Positions 1 through 5,173 of a DNA stretch of 5,173 nucleotides are shown here, one piece after another (position 1 is the stretch's first letter; each line of letters begins with the position of its first letter). The notes below the pieces were generated by a model. That model was not told where the DNA came from. It did not search any database and saw only the letters and a list, made by a program, of their open reading frames with translations. Both the position numbers and the translations under genes were made by a program. The stretch is from JASFUX01 sp050050115 (GTDB taxonomy: Bacteria > Pseudomonadota > Alphaproteobacteria > Caulobacterales > Maricaulaceae): NCBI GenBank assembly GCA_050050115.1, contig JASFUX010000250.1, positions 1-5,173 of the forward strand, in the 5' to 3' direction.

Positions 1-712
1 GGTCTACGGCGTGCTGTTCGCCGGGCTGATCAACGGCGCGGTGCTGGGCCTGGCGCCGATCTACGCGGCGACTTCCGCGCCCGCCGACGAGCCCGTCGCG
101 GCCGCGGCGGCGGCGGCGGCCTTCTATGCGGCGATGACCATCGGCGGTGTGATCACCCAGTTTCCATCGGGCGCGCTGTCGGACCGCGTCGACCGCCGGC
201 TGGTCGTCGCCGCGCTCGCCGCGCTCGCTTCGGCGGCCAGCTTCGCGCTCGCGGTCACCCAGCCGTTTTCGCCCGGCTGGCTCCGGCTGTCGCTGGCGTT
301 CATTTGGGGCGCGGGCGCATTGTCGTTCTACGGCGTCGCCGTCGCTCATGCGATCGACCGCGCCCCGCACGAGCAGCACGCCAGGGTGATGGGCGGGCTC
401 TTGCTGATCTGGGCCGGGGGCAACGTCGTCGGTCCGCCGGTCGCGGGTCTGGTGATGCAGGCCGGGATCGGTAGCGCGGGGCTGTTCGTCTACGCGGGCC
501 TTGGCCTCGCCGGGCTCGCCTTCCTGCAGACCCGCCGGCTGGCGAGCCGCGAGCAGGTCGAGCCGGAGCAGCGCGAGCCGTTCGCGACGGTGCACGCCAC
601 CTCGATGGCCGCCGCCGAGCTCGACCCGCGCGGGGAAGGGCCGGCGGAGGCCGAGACGCCGAGCGAACCGCCGCGGGACGACGAGCCTTACACCGGCGAA
701 GACCCGGTCTGA
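1..712 (+). CDS. MFS transporter, C-terminal half (5' partial)
   Basis: This is the C-terminal part of a major facilitator superfamily permease of the inner membrane; the substrate cannot be told from this half. The frame is already open at the left edge (first full codon at base 2), so the start lies outside the window. About six hydrophobic segments are visible, as expected for TM7-TM12. Between the second and third of them, nt 179-199 encode SDRVDRR, the MFS motif A of the loop between TM8 and TM9, preceded by a Gly/Pro-containing helix end (QFPSGAL). The spacing and motif resemble YcaD-like drug/sugar MFS proteins. An alanine run lies at about nt 98-121. From about nt 533 the protein leaves the membrane and ends in a roughly 59-residue hydrophilic tail rich in Glu, Pro and Arg, probably cytoplasmic and disordered. 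The stop codon faces the stop of the next gene, 7 bp away. The MFS call is strong; the subfamily is uncertain. Confidence 0.9.
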   Translation, partial: VYGVLFAGLINGAVLGLAPIYAATSAPADEPVAAAAAAAAFYAAMTIGGVITQFPSGALSDRVDRRLVVAALAALASAASFALAVTQPFSPGWLRLSLAFIWGAGALSFYGVAVAHAIDRAPHEQHARVMGGLLLIWAGGNVVGPPVAGLVMQAGIGSAGLFVYAGLGLAGLAFLQTRRLASREQVEPEQREPFATVHATSMAAAELDPRGEGPAEAETPSEPPRDDEPYTGEDPV

Positions 713-719
713 TCCTTCT

Positions 720-1115
720 CTACGCCCGCGCGCCCAGCGCCGAAGTCACCAGCTCGGTGTCGAGGTATTCCTCGACCTCGACGATCTTGCCGTCTTTCAA
801 GCGGTATACGAAGCAATAGTCGTTGCAGTAGGGCGTCCCTTCGGCGGTGACGTTTTCACCGTTGGCCTGAACCACGACGATGTCGCCGTCGGCGATGATC
901 CGCCGCGCCCTGGTGGTCGGAACGCCGATCCGCTCGCGCAGCGGTCGGAAGATCTGATCGACGATCGCTTCCTTGCCTTCGAAACGACCCGCCCAGGCGT
1001 GCGAGCCGATTGAGCGCCAAACCACGTCGTCGGCGAGCGCCTCGACGAACGGCCGGCCGTTGGCTTTGGCGAGCTCGTCGAAGATCGAGGTCATGAGTTC
1101 CTTGTTGGTCGGCAT
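720..1115 (-). CDS. SnoaL-like / NTF2-fold family protein
   Basis: A 131-residue cytoplasmic protein of the nuclear transport factor 2 / SnoaL / ketosteroid-isomerase-like superfamily, small cone-shaped alpha+beta domains that bind or isomerise small hydrophobic molecules. It has the usual order: an N-terminal helix (IFDELAKANGRPFVEAL), a short strand with DDVVWR at residues 30-34, the GRFEGKEAIVDQIFRPL segment at 43-59, and C-terminal strands including CFVYRLKDGKIVEVEEYLDT at 101-120. The length is normal for a single-domain member. The frame is open further upstream, but that extension overlaps the aldo/keto reductase gene and is Arg-rich. The ATG at 1115 is chosen because GAGGAG sits 8 nt before it. 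Only 29 bp separate it from the upstream reductase stop, so the two are probably co-transcribed. Members of this fold vary widely in function and no catalytic assignment is possible here; an enzyme or a ligand-binding accessory protein are both open. Confidence 0.88.
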   Translation of the reverse strand: MPTNKELMTSIFDELAKANGRPFVEALADDVVWRSIGSHAWAGRFEGKEAIVDQIFRPLRERIGVPTTRARRIIADGDIVVVQANGENVTAEGTPYCNDYCFVYRLKDGKIVEVEEYLDTELVTSALGARA

Positions 1116-1123
1116 GTGAAAAT

Positions 1124-1129
1124 CTCCTC
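1124..1129 (-). promoter_or_regulatory. Ribosome binding site of SnoaL-like gene
   Basis: The minus strand reads GAGGAG, 8 nt upstream of the ATG at 1115. It lies in the 29-bp gap after the aldo/keto reductase stop and decides the start in favour of the 131-residue form over longer readings into the reductase gene. Confidence 0.75.
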
Positions 1130-1144
1130 GATAAATCAGCGTAT

Positions 1145-2137
1145 CTAGCCGTTGACGCCCGCCATGCCGCGCTCGTTGTAGCGTTCGCCTTTGACCTTTT
1201 CGGCGAGGGCGCCCAGTCGTGCGGTCTGTTCGTCCGTAAGCGTCACGTCGGCCGCAGCGAGGTTGGACTTCAGATTGGCGATCTTGGTCGTGCCGGGAAT
1301 GGTGACGACGTTCTCCCCGCGGCCGAGCACCCAAGCGAGAGCGACCTGCCCCGCCGTCGCGCCAAGCTCTCCCGCGACCGCCTCGATCTCTTCAACGAGG
1401 GCGAGGTTGTTGTCGTACGCTTCGCCCTGGAAGCGCGGCGCCATCGCGGCGCGGAAGTCGAAGCCTTCGGGCTTCCAGTCGCGCTTGAAGGCGCCGGTCA
1501 GCATGCCGCGGCCCAAGGGCGAATAGGCGACCAATGTCGCGCCGACCTCGACGCAGGTCGGCAACACGTCGTCCTCCACGAACCGTGTAAAGATCGAATA
1601 CTCTGATTGCACGGCGGCGATCGGATGGACGGCCGCGGCCTTGCGCAGCGTGTCGCCGGTCACCTCGGAGAGGCCGATCGCGCGCACCTTGCCCGCTTCG
1701 ACTTGTTTCGCCATCGCGCCGACGGTCTCCTCGATCGGGATCGAGCGGTCGCGGCGGTGCAGGTACCAGAGATCGACGTGGTCGGTGCGCAGGTTCTTCA
1801 ACGACTGCTCGAGCGCCCGCACGGCGTTCTTCTCCGAGCCGTCGACGCCGCCCGACGGCATCCCGGTCTCGGGGTCGAGCAGGGGGCCGAACTTGGTGGC
1901 GATGAACGCCTTGTCGCGGCGGTCGTGGAAAGCCGCGCCGAGCATCTGCTCGGAGTGGCCCGCGCCGTACATCTCGGCGGTGTCGAAATGATCAACGCCC
2001 TCTTCGAGCGCGGCGTGAAGGAGGGCGACGGCGTCGGCTTCCTTCATCCGCGGCCCATAGGCGAACGAAATGCCCATGCAGCCGAGGCCGACGGCGTTGA
2101 CTTGGGTTCCATTGGTTCCGATGGCGCGCTTGATCAT
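1145..2137 (-). CDS. Aldo/keto reductase (AKR13-like)
   Basis: A 330-residue NADPH-dependent aldo/keto reductase, a cytoplasmic TIM-barrel enzyme that reduces aldehydes or ketones to alcohols. The N-terminal signature GLGCMGISFAYGP (17-29) is typical of the AKR13 / YajO-like group. The catalytic tetrad is intact: Asp52 and Tyr57 in FDTAEMYG, Lys82 in ATKFG, and His127 in LWYLHR. Later cofactor-site elements are present: QSEYS (177-181), YSPLGRG (205-211) and IPGTTK (280-285). The length is normal. The ATG at 2137 is preferred because GAGGAA lies 6 nt upstream and the family N-terminus begins there. A longer reading from a GTG at 2179 would start inside the operator palindrome. It sits between a GNAT gene (83 bp upstream) and the SnoaL-like gene (29 bp downstream), with its own promoter/operator candidate. 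The physiological substrate is unknown; possible roles are detoxification of reactive carbonyls or reduction of a xenobiotic sensed by the missing repressor. Confidence 0.95.
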   Translation of the reverse strand: MIKRAIGTNGTQVNAVGLGCMGISFAYGPRMKEADAVALLHAALEEGVDHFDTAEMYGAGHSEQMLGAAFHDRRDKAFIATKFGPLLDPETGMPSGGVDGSEKNAVRALEQSLKNLRTDHVDLWYLHRRDRSIPIEETVGAMAKQVEAGKVRAIGLSEVTGDTLRKAAAVHPIAAVQSEYSIFTRFVEDDVLPTCVEVGATLVAYSPLGRGMLTGAFKRDWKPEGFDFRAAMAPRFQGEAYDNNLALVEEIEAVAGELGATAGQVALAWVLGRGENVVTIPGTTKIANLKSNLAAADVTLTDEQTARLGALAEKVKGERYNERGMAGVNG

Positions 2138-2143
2138 GGGAGG

Positions 2144-2149
2144 TTCCTC
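2144..2149 (-). promoter_or_regulatory. Ribosome binding site of aldo/keto reductase
   Basis: GAGGAA on the minus strand, 6 nt before the ATG at 2137. It supports that start over the in-frame GTG at 2179. Confidence 0.7.
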
Positions 2150-2164
2150 AAGGACGTGCTGTTG

Positions 2165-2186
2165 TATGTGAGCATTCACTCACATA
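2165..2186. promoter_or_regulatory. Operator-like palindrome (8-6-8 inverted repeat)
   Basis: On the plus strand TATGTGAG (2165-2172) and CTCACATA (2179-2186) are perfect reverse complements around the 6-nt spacer CATTCA. The repeat begins exactly at the candidate -10 box and continues across the expected transcription start, the position of a classical repressor operator. On the minus strand its core TGAGTGAATGCTCA resembles TetR-family operators. That regulator assignment is inference, and no regulator gene is in the window. Confidence 0.7.
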
Positions 2187-2209
2187 GACGCGGCATCGTG
2201 AGGCGTCAA
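2181..2209 (-). promoter_or_regulatory. Promoter candidate for aldo/keto reductase operon
   Basis: The minus strand reads TTGACG (2209-2204; 5 of 6 to the -35 consensus, preceded by C as in alphaproteobacterial CTTGAC boxes), then a 17-nt spacer, then TATGTG (2186-2181; 3 of 6 to the -10 consensus). Transcription would start near 2174, about 37 nt before the reductase ATG. The -10 box is the first six bases of the palindrome, so binding there would block RNA polymerase. Confidence 0.6.
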
Positions 2210-2220
2210 GGGGTGGCGGC

Positions 2221-2925
2221 CTAGCCTTCCCGAAAGCTCGCAAGCGACGCCTTCTGCCGTCCCTCCGCGTCGAAGTTCTCGAGGGCGAGCCATGACTTGA
2301 ACGCGCGGTCGATTGCGGGCCATTCGGCGTCGGTGATCGAGAACCACGCCGTGTCGCGCGAGCGGCCTTTCATCACCTGGGCGTTGCGGAAGACGCCCTC
2401 GAACGTAAAGCCCAGGCGCTCGGCGGCGGCGCGGGAGGCGGCGTTCAGGGCGTGGCACTTCCACTCGTAGCGGCGGTAGCCGGCCTCGAACACGCGGGTC
2501 ATCATCAGGTGCATCGCCTCGGTCGCGGCGACCGAGCGCTGCAGCCTCGGGGAGAACATCACCGCGCCGATCTCGATCGAGCCGTTCGCAAGATCGTGGC
2601 GCATGTAGCTCGACGTGCCGGCCGGCGCGTCGCCCGCGAGGATGGTGAAGACCTGTCCGCCGCGCGCAACGAAGGCGCGATGAAAGTCCGTCACGCCCTC
2701 CGCGTCGGCGAACGGACCGATCGGAATGTAGGTGAACAGCTGCGCGCCGCTCGGCGCGAAGGCTTCGAGCAAAGCCTCCGGATCGGTCGCCGGATCGAAC
2801 AGGCGCACCGTGCAGGCGCGCCCGGTCATCGGCGTCTCGGGCGGACGCTCGCGCGCGGTCCAGCCGGAGACCTCGGGGCCAAGCGGCTGGTCGAATTCGT
2901 TCAGGTAAGGCGGATCGGCGTCCAT
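2221..2925 (-). CDS. GNAT family N-acetyltransferase (RimJ/RimL type)
   Basis: A 234-residue cytoplasmic GNAT acetyltransferase of the Acetyltransf_3 / RimJ-RimL group, which transfers an acetyl group from acetyl-CoA to an amine on a protein N-terminus or a small molecule. The core spans about residues 36-200. It includes the strand IEIGAVMFSP (117-126) followed by LQRSVAATEAM (128-138), which sits where the acetyl-CoA pyrophosphate loop (Q/R-x-x-G-x-G/A) is expected, with Ala in place of the glycines as in many relatives. Downstream, YEWKCHALNAASRAAAERLG (153-172) and the strand GFTFEGVFR (172-180) are typical of the group. The N-terminal 35 residues (YLNEFDQPLGPEVSGW) form the lead-in often seen in this subfamily. 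The ATG at 2925 is chosen for its GAAGGA box 8 nt upstream and because the 30-residue upstream extension is Arg-rich and non-conserved in character. It is divergent from the beta-helix gene. Substrate unknown. Confidence 0.92.
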   Translation of the reverse strand: MDADPPYLNEFDQPLGPEVSGWTARERPPETPMTGRACTVRLFDPATDPEALLEAFAPSGAQLFTYIPIGPFADAEGVTDFHRAFVARGGQVFTILAGDAPAGTSSYMRHDLANGSIEIGAVMFSPRLQRSVAATEAMHLMMTRVFEAGYRRYEWKCHALNAASRAAAERLGFTFEGVFRNAQVMKGRSRDTAWFSITDAEWPAIDRAFKSWLALENFDAEGRQKASLASFREG

Positions 2926-2933
2926 GCGGGCGG

Positions 2934-2939
2934 TCCTTC
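2934..2939 (-). promoter_or_regulatory. Ribosome binding site of GNAT gene
   Basis: GAAGGA on the minus strand, 8 nt upstream of the ATG at 2925. It favours the 234-residue start over the longer in-frame reading that begins near 3015. Confidence 0.65.
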
Positions 2940-2974
2940 GCGGGTCTGTCCGGCCGTATGCGCGCCGACGTTGC

Positions 2975-3003
2975 TTGACAACGCCGCCGCCTAGCCGAAG
3001 CCT
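2975..3003 (+). promoter_or_regulatory. Promoter candidate for lipoprotein pair (overlapping divergent -35)
   Basis: A perfect TTGACA lies at 2975-2980, preceded by C. At 17 nt spacing the -10 position (2998-3003) reads AAGCCT, which is a poor match, so only the -35 half is convincing. The same bases read on the minus strand give TTGTCA (2981-2976), a 5-of-6 -35 for the divergent GNAT gene, again with only weak -10 candidates (CATACG at 2960-2955, 15-nt spacing). The two promoters may overlap back to back in this 101-bp region. Confidence 0.4.
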
Positions 3004-3017
3004 TGCGATTAGCAAGG
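3001..3017. repeat. Inverted repeat overlapping the ribosome binding site
   Basis: CCTTGC (3001-3006) and GCAAGG (3012-3017) are perfect reverse complements around the loop GATTA. The right arm shares four bases with the AAGGGAG ribosome binding site of the lipoprotein gene. In RNA this is a 6-bp stem with a 5-nt loop that would partly hide the site. In DNA it would be a short operator near the transcription start. Which of the two applies, if either, is not decided by the sequence. Confidence 0.5.
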
Positions 3018-3020
3018 GAG
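3014..3020 (+). promoter_or_regulatory. Ribosome binding site of beta-helix lipoprotein
   Basis: AAGGGAG, 6 nt before the ATG at 3027. It rules in this ATG over an in-frame TTG at 3003, and only the ATG start gives a normal lipoprotein signal peptide length. Confidence 0.75.
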
Positions 3021-3026
3021 CAAGTC

Positions 3027-4262
3027 ATGACCAAGAACGCAATCCTCGCCGCGACCGCGTTCGTTTGTGTCGCCGCATGCAGTCCCGCCGCCGACGAAGA
3101 GACTGAGGCCGAAGCCGCCGCCGGGCCGATCGCGCCAGGGGACGACGCCTATGTGCAGCTGCAGACGCGCCTGATCGAAGCGAGCCCCGGCGACGTGGTC
3201 GAGCTTGCAGCCGGCACGTTCGCGTTCACCGAGGGCCTGTCGCTTGACGTCGATGACGTCACGATCCGCGGCGCGGGCCAAGGCGAGACCATCCTCTCCT
3301 TCGCCGGCCAGACCGGCGCCGGCGAGGGGCTGCTCATCACCGGGGACAACGTGACGGTGGCCGATCTCACCATGCAAGACACCCGCGGCGACGGGATCAA
3401 GGCCAAGGACGTGGACGGAATCTCGTTCCTTGATCTGACCGTCGAATGGACCGGCGGACCGGACCCCGAGAACGGCGCCTACGGCGTCTACCCGGTGGAG
3501 TCCCGCGACGTGCTCATCGACGGAGTGACCGTACGCGGCGCGTCCGACGCGGGCATCTACGTCGGCCAGTCCGAGAACATCATCGTCCGCAACTCCCGCG
3601 CCGAATACAATGTCGCCGGGATCGAGATCGAAAACTCCGTGCACGCCGACGTCTACGACAACATCGCGACGAAGAACGCCGGCGGCATCCTGGTGTTCGA
3701 TCTGCCCGATCTGCCGATGATCGGCGGGCACTCGACGCGCGTCTTCAACAACGAGATCGTCGAGAACGATACGCAGAACTTCGCGCCGCCGGGCAACATC
3801 GTCGCCAACGTGCCGACCGGTACGGGCATCCTTCTGATGGCGAACCGGAACGTGCACGTCTTTGGGAACAACTTCGATCAGAACGGCACGGCGCATGTGA
3901 TGGTCGTGTCCTACTCCTATCCGTTCGAGGACGATCGCTACAATCCGCTGCCGCGCGACTTCGTCATTCGCGACAACACCTACGGCGAAGGCGGAGGCTC
4001 GCCTCAGGGTCGGCTGGCGCCGCTGGCGCTGCTGATGGGCGGCTCGCTGCCCGACATCGTCTGGGACGGCGTCAACACCTACGGCGAGACGACCGAGGAG
4101 GTTCGCATCGTGGTGCGCGAGCCGGACGACGTGGGCTTCGTCAATCTCGGGCTCGGCGTGACGCCGTCCGACGACGCGATCCCCGCGCCATCGATCGACC
4201 GCCCGCCGCTTGTCGAGATCGAAGAGCCTGCGCCAGTGTCGCTCGACATGGAGGGCGCTTGA
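3027..4262 (+). CDS. Parallel beta-helix repeat lipoprotein (TIGR03805-like)
   Basis: A 411-residue exported lipoprotein. Residues 1-18 form a signal peptide with Lys3 and a hydrophobic core ending in the lipobox VAAC, so Cys18 is the lipidated residue. Ser19 at +2 does not match the Asp retention signal, which suggests the outer membrane. An acidic linker (about 20-35) leads to a right-handed parallel beta-helix at roughly 40-350. Its turns show the repeated N/D-V-x-I/V-x-x-x pattern of NosD/CASH-type proteins, for example NVTVADLTM, DVLIDGVTV, NIIVRNSRAEYNVAGIEIEN and ADVYDNIATKNAGGILVF. The blocks ENGAYGVYPVES (148-159), GASDAGIYVGQS (171-182) and GGILVFDLPDLP (219-230) are what I remember as the hallmark of TIGR03805. 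The last 40 residues are Pro- and Asp/Glu-rich. The fold is shared with polysaccharide lyases and epimerases, but no catalytic site could be assigned. The stop overlaps the start of the cytochrome gene, its usual partner family. Function unknown. Confidence 0.93.
   Translation: MTKNAILAATAFVCVAACSPAADEETEAEAAAGPIAPGDDAYVQLQTRLIEASPGDVVELAAGTFAFTEGLSLDVDDVTIRGAGQGETILSFAGQTGAGEGLLITGDNVTVADLTMQDTRGDGIKAKDVDGISFLDLTVEWTGGPDPENGAYGVYPVESRDVLIDGVTVRGASDAGIYVGQSENIIVRNSRAEYNVAGIEIENSVHADVYDNIATKNAGGILVFDLPDLPMIGGHSTRVFNNEIVENDTQNFAPPGNIVANVPTGTGILLMANRNVHVFGNNFDQNGTAHVMVVSYSYPFEDDRYNPLPRDFVIRDNTYGEGGGSPQGRLAPLALLMGGSLPDIVWDGVNTYGETTEEVRIVVREPDDVGFVNLGLGVTPSDDAIPAPSIDRPPLVEIEEPAPVSLDMEGA
4250..4262 (+). 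promoter_or_regulatory. Coupled stop/start junction (TTGA) with internal ribosome binding site
   Basis: GGAGGG (4250-4255) lies inside the last codons of the beta-helix gene, followed by TTGA, in which the TTG start of the cytochrome (4259-4261) overlaps the TGA stop (4260-4262). The gap from the GGAGG core to TTG is only 4 nt. The short spacing and weak start codon suggest that re-initiating ribosomes translate the second gene in proportion to the first. Confidence 0.75.
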
Positions 4263-5173
4263 CGGTCGGCCGCGCGCAGCTTTCGCAGCGTCTCGCTGGA
4301 CTTGCGGCGCTTGTCTGCCTCGCGGCTTGCGGCGGGGCGGAGGAGGGGCCCGACCTCGCCGTCATCCTCGCCGATGAACCCGCGCCGCGGCTGGCCGACT
4401 ATGATCTCTTCATCGACGCCGCGGCGCGCGAACCCGCGCCCGGCGTCGCGCCGTATGACCTGATCAACTTGCTGTTCTCGGATTACGCCGCCAAGCATCG
4501 CTACGTCTTCGTGCCCGAAGGCGAGAGCGCGCGGTACGACGCCGAGGGCGTCTTCGACTTCCCCGTGGGAACCGTCCTCGTCAAGACGTTCGCCTTCGCG
4601 CCCGACATGCGCACGCCCGAGATCGGCGAGCGCTACATCGAGACGCGCCTTTTGATCCACAAGGAAGACGGCTGGGCGGCTTACCCCTATGTCTGGAACG
4701 CCGAAGAGACCGAGGCGGTCTATACGCCCGTCGGCAGCCGTCACGAGATCGAAACGATCACGCCTGCAGGCGTTCCGGTGACGCTCAACTACGCCATCCC
4801 GAACCGCAATCAGTGCAAGTCGTGCCATCAGTCCGGCGACGACATCGAGCCGATCGGCCCGAGCGCGCGCAACCTCAATCACGACGGGCCGCTCGGGATC
4901 AATCAGCTGGCGGACTGGAGCGAGCGCGGGATTCTGAGCGGCGCGCCCGCATCCGCCGACGCGCCGCACGTGCCGGACGCCTTCGATGAGAGCGCGCCGC
5001 TCGATCTGCGCGCCCGCGCCTGGCTCGACGTCAACTGCGCGCACTGCCACAAGATCGACGGCGGCGCGTCGAACTCGGGGCTGGTGCTGAGCTGGACGGA
5101 GACCGATTCGCACGCCTTAGGCGTCGGCAAGCGGCCGACGGCGGCGGGGCGCGGCTCCGGCGACAGCATCTTC
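4259..5173 (+). CDS. Diheme c-type cytochrome lipoprotein, SO2930/HNE_0200 family (3' partial)
   Basis: 305 residues are visible and the frame is still open at the right edge. An n-region with Arg5 and Arg11 and a hydrophobic core end in the lipobox LAAC, giving lipidated Cys24 with Gly25 at +2. This signal peptide is intact only if translation begins at the TTG at 4259; the next in-frame ATG encodes Met117. Two heme c attachment motifs follow: CKSCH (186-190) and CAHCH (260-264), so heme is attached covalently after export. The segments YDLINLLFSDYAAKHRYVF (about 69-87), FDFPVGTVLVKTF and ETRLLIHKEDGW, PYVWNAEETEAVY, then IGPSARNLN and INQLADWSERGIL, match what I recall of TIGR03806 (SO2930 family diheme cytochrome). 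Relatives are somewhat longer, so perhaps 50-100 residues are missing. The expected role is periplasmic or outer-membrane electron transfer with its beta-helix partner; the redox partner and substrate are unknown. Confidence 0.92.
   Translation, partial: MTVGRAQLSQRLAGLAALVCLAACGGAEEGPDLAVILADEPAPRLADYDLFIDAAAREPAPGVAPYDLINLLFSDYAAKHRYVFVPEGESARYDAEGVFDFPVGTVLVKTFAFAPDMRTPEIGERYIETRLLIHKEDGWAAYPYVWNAEETEAVYTPVGSRHEIETITPAGVPVTLNYAIPNRNQCKSCHQSGDDIEPIGPSARNLNHDGPLGINQLADWSERGILSGAPASADAPHVPDAFDESAPLDLRARAWLDVNCAHCHKIDGGASNSGLVLSWTETDSHALGVGKRPTAAGRGSGDSIF

Noticed and set aside
98..121. Alanine-coding GC repeat in the MFS gene as a possible tandem repeat or phase-variable tract
   Set aside because: It is a short gcg/gcc run without exact long repeats; it is explained by alanine codons in a GC-rich genome.
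2165..2186. CRP/FNR-type site (TGTGA...TCACA)
   Set aside because: The half-sites match a CRP box, but the spacer is 8 nt instead of 6, and the site sits on the -10 box and start site, which fits a repressor better than a CRP activator.
1607..2224. Plus-strand frames opposite the aldo/keto reductase
   Set aside because: The minus-strand frame has an intact catalytic tetrad; the plus frames lack any motif and any credible ribosome binding site.
2180..3034. Second minus-strand frame across the acetyltransferase gene
   Set aside because: Its product is extremely Arg-rich with no fold signature, while the other frame gives a clean GNAT domain with a ribosome binding site.
3009..3896. Long open frame on the minus strand opposite the beta-helix gene
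   Set aside because: It is a GC-skew shadow: its translation is rich in Val, Asp, Arg and Gly with no recognisable domain, while the plus strand has a full signal peptide and family motifs.
4079..5113. Long open frame of 344 codons on the minus strand opposite the cytochrome gene
   Set aside because: The plus strand encodes a lipoprotein signal and two CXXCH motifs in one frame. The minus frame has Arg/Val-rich low-information sequence and overlaps two real genes.

Overview
The window is GC-rich and densely coded. It looks like an alphaproteobacterium, probably of the Hyphomonadaceae/Caulobacterales type. The reasons are the codon bias (GC-rich third positions), a CTTGAC-type -35 box with a loose -10, and the marine-type gene pair at the right end. 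This assignment is inference; no rRNA or other phylogenetic marker is present. All family names below come from reading motifs in the translations, with no database search.

Layout: (i) 1-712, plus strand: the C-terminal half of an MFS transporter that enters from the left, with a hydrophilic acidic tail. (ii) 720-2925, minus strand: three same-direction genes. In transcription order they are a RimJ/RimL-type GNAT acetyltransferase (2221-2925), an AKR13-like aldo/keto reductase (1145-2137) and a small SnoaL/NTF2-fold protein (720-1115). The 83-bp gap between the acetyltransferase and the reductase holds a good promoter candidate. A perfect 8-6-8 inverted repeat lies on its -10 box, so the reductase and SnoaL-like genes are probably a repressor-controlled two-gene operon with their own promoter. 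(iii) 2926-3026: a divergent intergenic region with overlapping -35 candidates for both directions, and a 6-5-6 inverted repeat that runs into the Shine-Dalgarno sequence of the next gene. (iv) 3027-5173, plus strand: two translationally coupled lipoprotein genes. The first encodes a right-handed parallel beta-helix protein. The second starts with TTG inside the stop of the first (TTGA overlap), encodes a diheme c-type cytochrome, and runs off the right edge.

The most interesting element is the pair in (iv). It matches, from memory, the paired families TIGR03805 (parallel beta-helix) and TIGR03806 (HNE_0200/SO2930 family diheme cytochrome). These recur together, sometimes fused, and have no established function that I know of. 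Both proteins carry lipoboxes with non-Asp +2 residues, so they are probably both anchored facing the periplasm or outer membrane and may work as one redox-linked module. The family pair itself is not new, but its role is undescribed. The other genes are ordinary housekeeping or accessory genes. No tRNA, rRNA, CRISPR array, insertion sequence or clear intrinsic terminator was seen, and no gene-free stretch exceeds about 100 bases.
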